Positions 61,512 to 64,000 of a stretch of DNA of 64,000 nucleotides are shown here, one piece after another (the stretch's first letter is position 1; each line of letters opens with the position of its first letter). The stretch covers positions 609,427-673,426 of the forward strand of contig NZ_WXUB01000004.1 of assembly GCF_011799805.1 (NCBI RefSeq), written 5' to 3'. The stretch is from Maribellus sediminis. GTDB taxonomy: Bacteria > Bacteroidota > Bacteroidia > Bacteroidales > Prolixibacteraceae. The position numbers and the translations under genes are program-made. A model generated the notes under the pieces. The model searched no databases, had not been told where the DNA came from, and worked only from the letters and a program-made list of their open reading frames with translations.

Positions 61512-64000
61512 ATGAAAGAAATTTACTGTAAAAGCAAAAGATGGCGCACGCATCTTTTGTTGTTATTTAGTGCAGTTATGATGAGCGTAGTGTCTTTCGC
61601 CCAAACTCCACCATGTGTTGATGGGGTATCAAATGATTGGGGCGACGGAGGATACATGGCTGGTCAGTCGACTTACGAACTTAATCATGATGTCTTTATT
61701 GGTAACAATGATGACATTTTTACAGGAGGTAAAGACTTCAAGGATTGGGGAATGCCTTCACCAACACCGGATTATAGTAACTGGACATTTAGTCCGATGC
61801 AGGCAAAAAGTGATATTATGAATGCATCGGCAGCTATTGTAACTGGGCTTCGACCCACGGATGGTTGCCCATTTGGTGATCCTCTTAACCCAACTTATTA
61901 CGATCCCACGCACACTTATCTGTTTTTTGCCGGTGACAGGGAGAGTAATAAAGGAACCGGTTATATTGGATTTTGGTTCTGTTTAAATGGAACTGAACCA
62001 GTAGATATTGGTGGAGATAAATATTTTTACCCTGAGCATGCTATTGGTGATATATTGATTTTGGCCAATTTTGAAAATGGTGGACGAATTGCTGATGTTA
62101 CCGTATTAAAATGGGTAGGCCCTGGTAATGGCACCGAAGGTAATAACCTTTCATTAGTTCCACTTGATCTTAACTCACAAGTAGGTACAAATAATGATAC
62201 GCCAACTCCGGTTCCTCCGGGTTGGATAACTGACGGCCGGACAGAGTACGACTATTTCGAATTTTTTGAAGGTATAGTAGATCTTACACCAATCTTTGCA
62301 GAGGTAAACGATCCACAACTACTTTGTAAGGCTACCTGGATGCTGGAAACAAGGTCATCAAAAGAAATAACTGCTGATTCAAAAGACTTTGTTGGTGGTA
62401 ACTTCAATATAGCACCTGTAGTTGAAGTAAGTGACGATGCAGTCTGTGAAAATGGTTCTGCCAGTTTAACGGCTACACTTAAGGATGCAAATGGCGATCC
62501 GGTTTCACCAGCGGGTTATACATTTACATGGTCTCCTAGCGGAAGTTATAGCGGTCAGGGTACATCAACCATTAGCTTTGCTTCTGCACAATTAGGCGAT
62601 GCAGGAGACTATATCGTAACGGTTACAAGTGAAACAGAGTGCGAACCTAATGAACCTGACACAGCTACATTAACTGTATATGATAATCCAACCTGTACTG
62701 TAACAACTACTGATCAGTCAAATTTCTATGCTGCCGATGGTACAGCAAAAGTTACTGTTAATGGAGCAGATGGTGATACATATTATTGGACAGACGGCGA
62801 TGGAAATGCAATTCCTGAAGCAAACGGACAAGGAACAGATAGTATTTGGGGATTGAGTATGGGACGTTACTATGTTCACGTTACCGATGTAAATGGCTGT
62901 GAGACCTCTTGTAATGATTCTCTTGGTTGGGCGCCAACAGCCCCAACTTGTTCAGTTACTGCTGTTGATGTGGAATGTTATGGTGCTGAAACCGGTATGG
63001 CATGGGCACAAGTAATCCCATCAGGGCCTGATAGCTTTCCTCCATTCACTTACATCTGGTTAAAAGATCTTGTGCCTTTTGATACAATAGTTTCTACCAG
63101 CATGACAGATACCATGTATAATTTGGGTGCTGGTATTTACGATGTCTACATAAAAAACAGTGCTGATCCGAATTATACTCAATGTTGGGATACAGTTTTC
63201 CAACCAGATCCTAATCCGGTTATGGTTGAATGTTCGAATATAACAATGGATGCCTGTTTAGGTCAGTCTGCTATTGATATTGCATTTGGTAATTGGCTAG
63301 ATACAGTATTTATGGTAAGCGGAGGTACTGATCCTTTGGATATGGTTTACAAGATTAATGATGTTGAGATAGATATTGATACACTTAGTGCACCAGATGC
63401 ATGTGGAGGATTTGTTACTGTTGAGATGGTTGTTACCGATTATTGTGGAACATCCGATAGTTGTTCAGCAACCTTTACGGTAACGGATGCACCGGCAATA
63501 GAAGCAACACCACCTGCAGATCTGACTTTGGGTTCATGTCTGACCCAGGATTCAGTGAATACGGCCTATGATGCATGGGTAGCCAGCGGCGTAGTAACCG
63601 GCGGCTGCGGCTTGGTAGTTGACATTGTTAAGCCAGATGCACCGGATGCCTGTGGCGGCAGTGTAGATGTGATGTGGATAGTAAGCAGTGACTGTGCTGA
63701 TACGATACGAGCCACCCGGACCTTTACGGTAACGGATGCACCGGCAATAGAGGCAACACCACCTGCAGATCTGACTTTGGGTTCATGTCTGACCCAGGAT
63801 TCAGTGAATACGGCCTATGATGCATGGGTAGCCAGCGGCGTAGTAACCGGCGGCTGCGGCTTGGTAGTTGACATTGTTAAGCCAGATGCACCGGATGCCT
63901 GTGGCGGCAGTGTAGATGTGATGTGGATAGTAAGCAGCGACTGTGCTGATACGATACGAGCCACCCGGACCTTTACGGTAACGGATGCACCGGCAATAGA
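61512..64000 (+). CDS. Giant secreted adhesin-like repeat protein, 5' part
   Basis: The frame from ATG 61512 is open to the right edge (829 codons) and the gene continues beyond it. The N-terminus is a signal peptide (LLLLFSAVMMSVVSFAQ). Next comes a domain of about 290 residues (VSNDWGDGGYMAGQS, DVFIGNNDDIFTGGKDF, ILANFENGGRIADVTVLKW), then Ig-like or PKD-like segments (APVVEVSDDAVCENGSA; DYIVTVTSETECEP), and SprB-type short motifs (YYVHVTDVNGCETSC). From about codon 640 on are HYR-like repeats (APDACGGFVTVEMVVTDYCG, TFTVTDAPAIEATPPADL). Large cell-surface proteins of this design mediate adhesion or gliding and end in a sorting domain, which here would lie outside the window. Confidence 0.85.
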   Translation, partial: MKEIYCKSKRWRTHLLLLFSAVMMSVVSFAQTPPCVDGVSNDWGDGGYMAGQSTYELNHDVFIGNNDDIFTGGKDFKDWGMPSPTPDYSNWTFSPMQAKSDIMNASAAIVTGLRPTDGCPFGDPLNPTYYDPTHTYLFFAGDRESNKGTGYIGFWFCLNGTEPVDIGGDKYFYPEHAIGDILILANFENGGRIADVTVLKWVGPGNGTEGNNLSLVPLDLNSQVGTNNDTPTPVPPGWITDGRTEYDYFEFFEGIVDLTPIFAEVNDPQLLCKATWMLETRSSKEITADSKDFVGGNFNIAPVVEVSDDAVCENGSASLTATLKDANGDPVSPAGYTFTWSPSGSYSGQGTSTISFASAQLGDAGDYIVTVTSETECEPNEPDTATLTVYDNPTCTVTTTDQSNFYAADGTAKVTVNGADGDTYYWTDGDGNAIPEANGQGTDSIWGLSMGRYYVHVTDVNGCETSCNDSLGWAPTAPTCSVTAVDVECYGAETGMAWAQVIPSGPDSFPPFTYIWLKDLVPFDTIVSTSMTDTMYNLGAGIYDVYIKNSADPNYTQCWDTVFQPDPNPVMVECSNITMDACLGQSAIDIAFGNWLDTVFMVSGGTDPLDMVYKINDVEIDIDTLSAPDACGGFVTVEMVVTDYCGTSDSCSATFTVTDAPAIEATPPADLTLGSCLTQDSVNTAYDAWVASGVVTGGCGLVVDIVKPDAPDACGGSVDVMWIVSSDCADTIRATRTFTVTDAPAIEATPPADLTLGSCLTQDSVNTAYDAWVASGVVTGGCGLVVDIVKPDAPDACGGSVDVMWIVSSDCADTIRATRTFTVTDAPAI
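63471..64000 (+). repeat. 249-bp tandem repeats in the adhesin gene
   Basis: Units start at 63471, 63720 and 63969 (exact 249-bp period, 83 codons, in frame). Units 1 and 2 differ at only a few positions (for example GAAGCA versus GAGGCA, and AGTGACT versus AGCGACT). Each encodes TFTVTDAPAIEATPP to DCADTIRATR with conserved Cys in GSCL, GGCG and DACGG. The third unit is cut by the window edge. Confidence 0.95.

Overview
The window looks like chromosomal DNA of a Bacteroidota bacterium, most likely a marine or sediment Marinilabiliales / Prolixibacteraceae-type organism (inference from gene content; no 16S is present). The signs are a type IX secretion (T9SS) C-terminal sorting domain, PKD and GEVED repeats, DUF4252 and DUF6261 proteins, two sulfatases and a GH29 fucosidase, paired Skp/OmpH genes behind BamA, absence of strong Shine-Dalgarno sequences, and promoters of the Bacteroidota type (TTTG, about 18-20 bp, TAnnTTTG). 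I saw no rRNA, tRNA, cas genes or prophage.

Layout. 1-2.3 kb: 3' end of bamA and two Skp/OmpH chaperones, closed by a terminator. 2.4-3.3 kb: a REP-associated tyrosine transposase (RAYT) between two direct copies of a 115-bp palindromic module. 3.3-8.7 kb: an accessory stretch with a DUF6261 gene, a five-unit 41-bp palindrome array, and four AT-rich orphan ORFs (a membrane protein, a KAP P-loop NTPase, another membrane protein, a secreted protein) separated by related GC-rich palindromic boundary elements. A fifth ORF of this kind lies at 33.8-34.6 kb. 8.7-26.6 kb: housekeeping and transport genes (M20 deacylase, Ste24-like M48 protease, MFS, CPA2 antiporter, DUF1801, sulfatase, CinA, AsmA, SDR, LysE, TPR protein, RimB-RimK fusion). 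26.9-31.5 kb: a 1534-residue soluble hybrid histidine kinase. 32-35.9 kb: fucosidase, the fifth boxed ORF, a cytochrome c and a small periplasmic protein. 36.2-38.2 kb: carbamate kinase and ornithine carbamoyltransferase.

38.4-51.8 kb is a conserved core: ftsK, lolA, a small CxxC protein, secA, lgt, an FKBP with a metal-binding tail, aroC, DUF134, a PepSY/OB-fold lipoprotein pair, msrB, an RluA-type pseudouridine synthase and DUF4252. Several genes here serve envelope protein and lipoprotein traffic: SecA exports, Lgt acylates, LolA carries lipoproteins, and BamA/Skp at the left edge handle outer-membrane barrels. 51.9-64 kb: a second sulfatase, a Na/Pi cotransporter, a 1427-residue secreted papain-family protease with PKD, GEVED and T9SS domains, a long gene-poor stretch, a LuxR-type response regulator, and the start of a giant secreted adhesin-like gene that runs off the window inside a near-perfect 249-bp tandem repeat.

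The least explained structures are the boxed-ORF boundary elements (five ORFs), the 41-bp palindrome array at 4.14-4.32 kb, the RAYT module, two promoters placed so close to ATG that the mRNAs may be leaderless, and a degenerate duplication of two converging gene ends at 55.0-55.2 kb.
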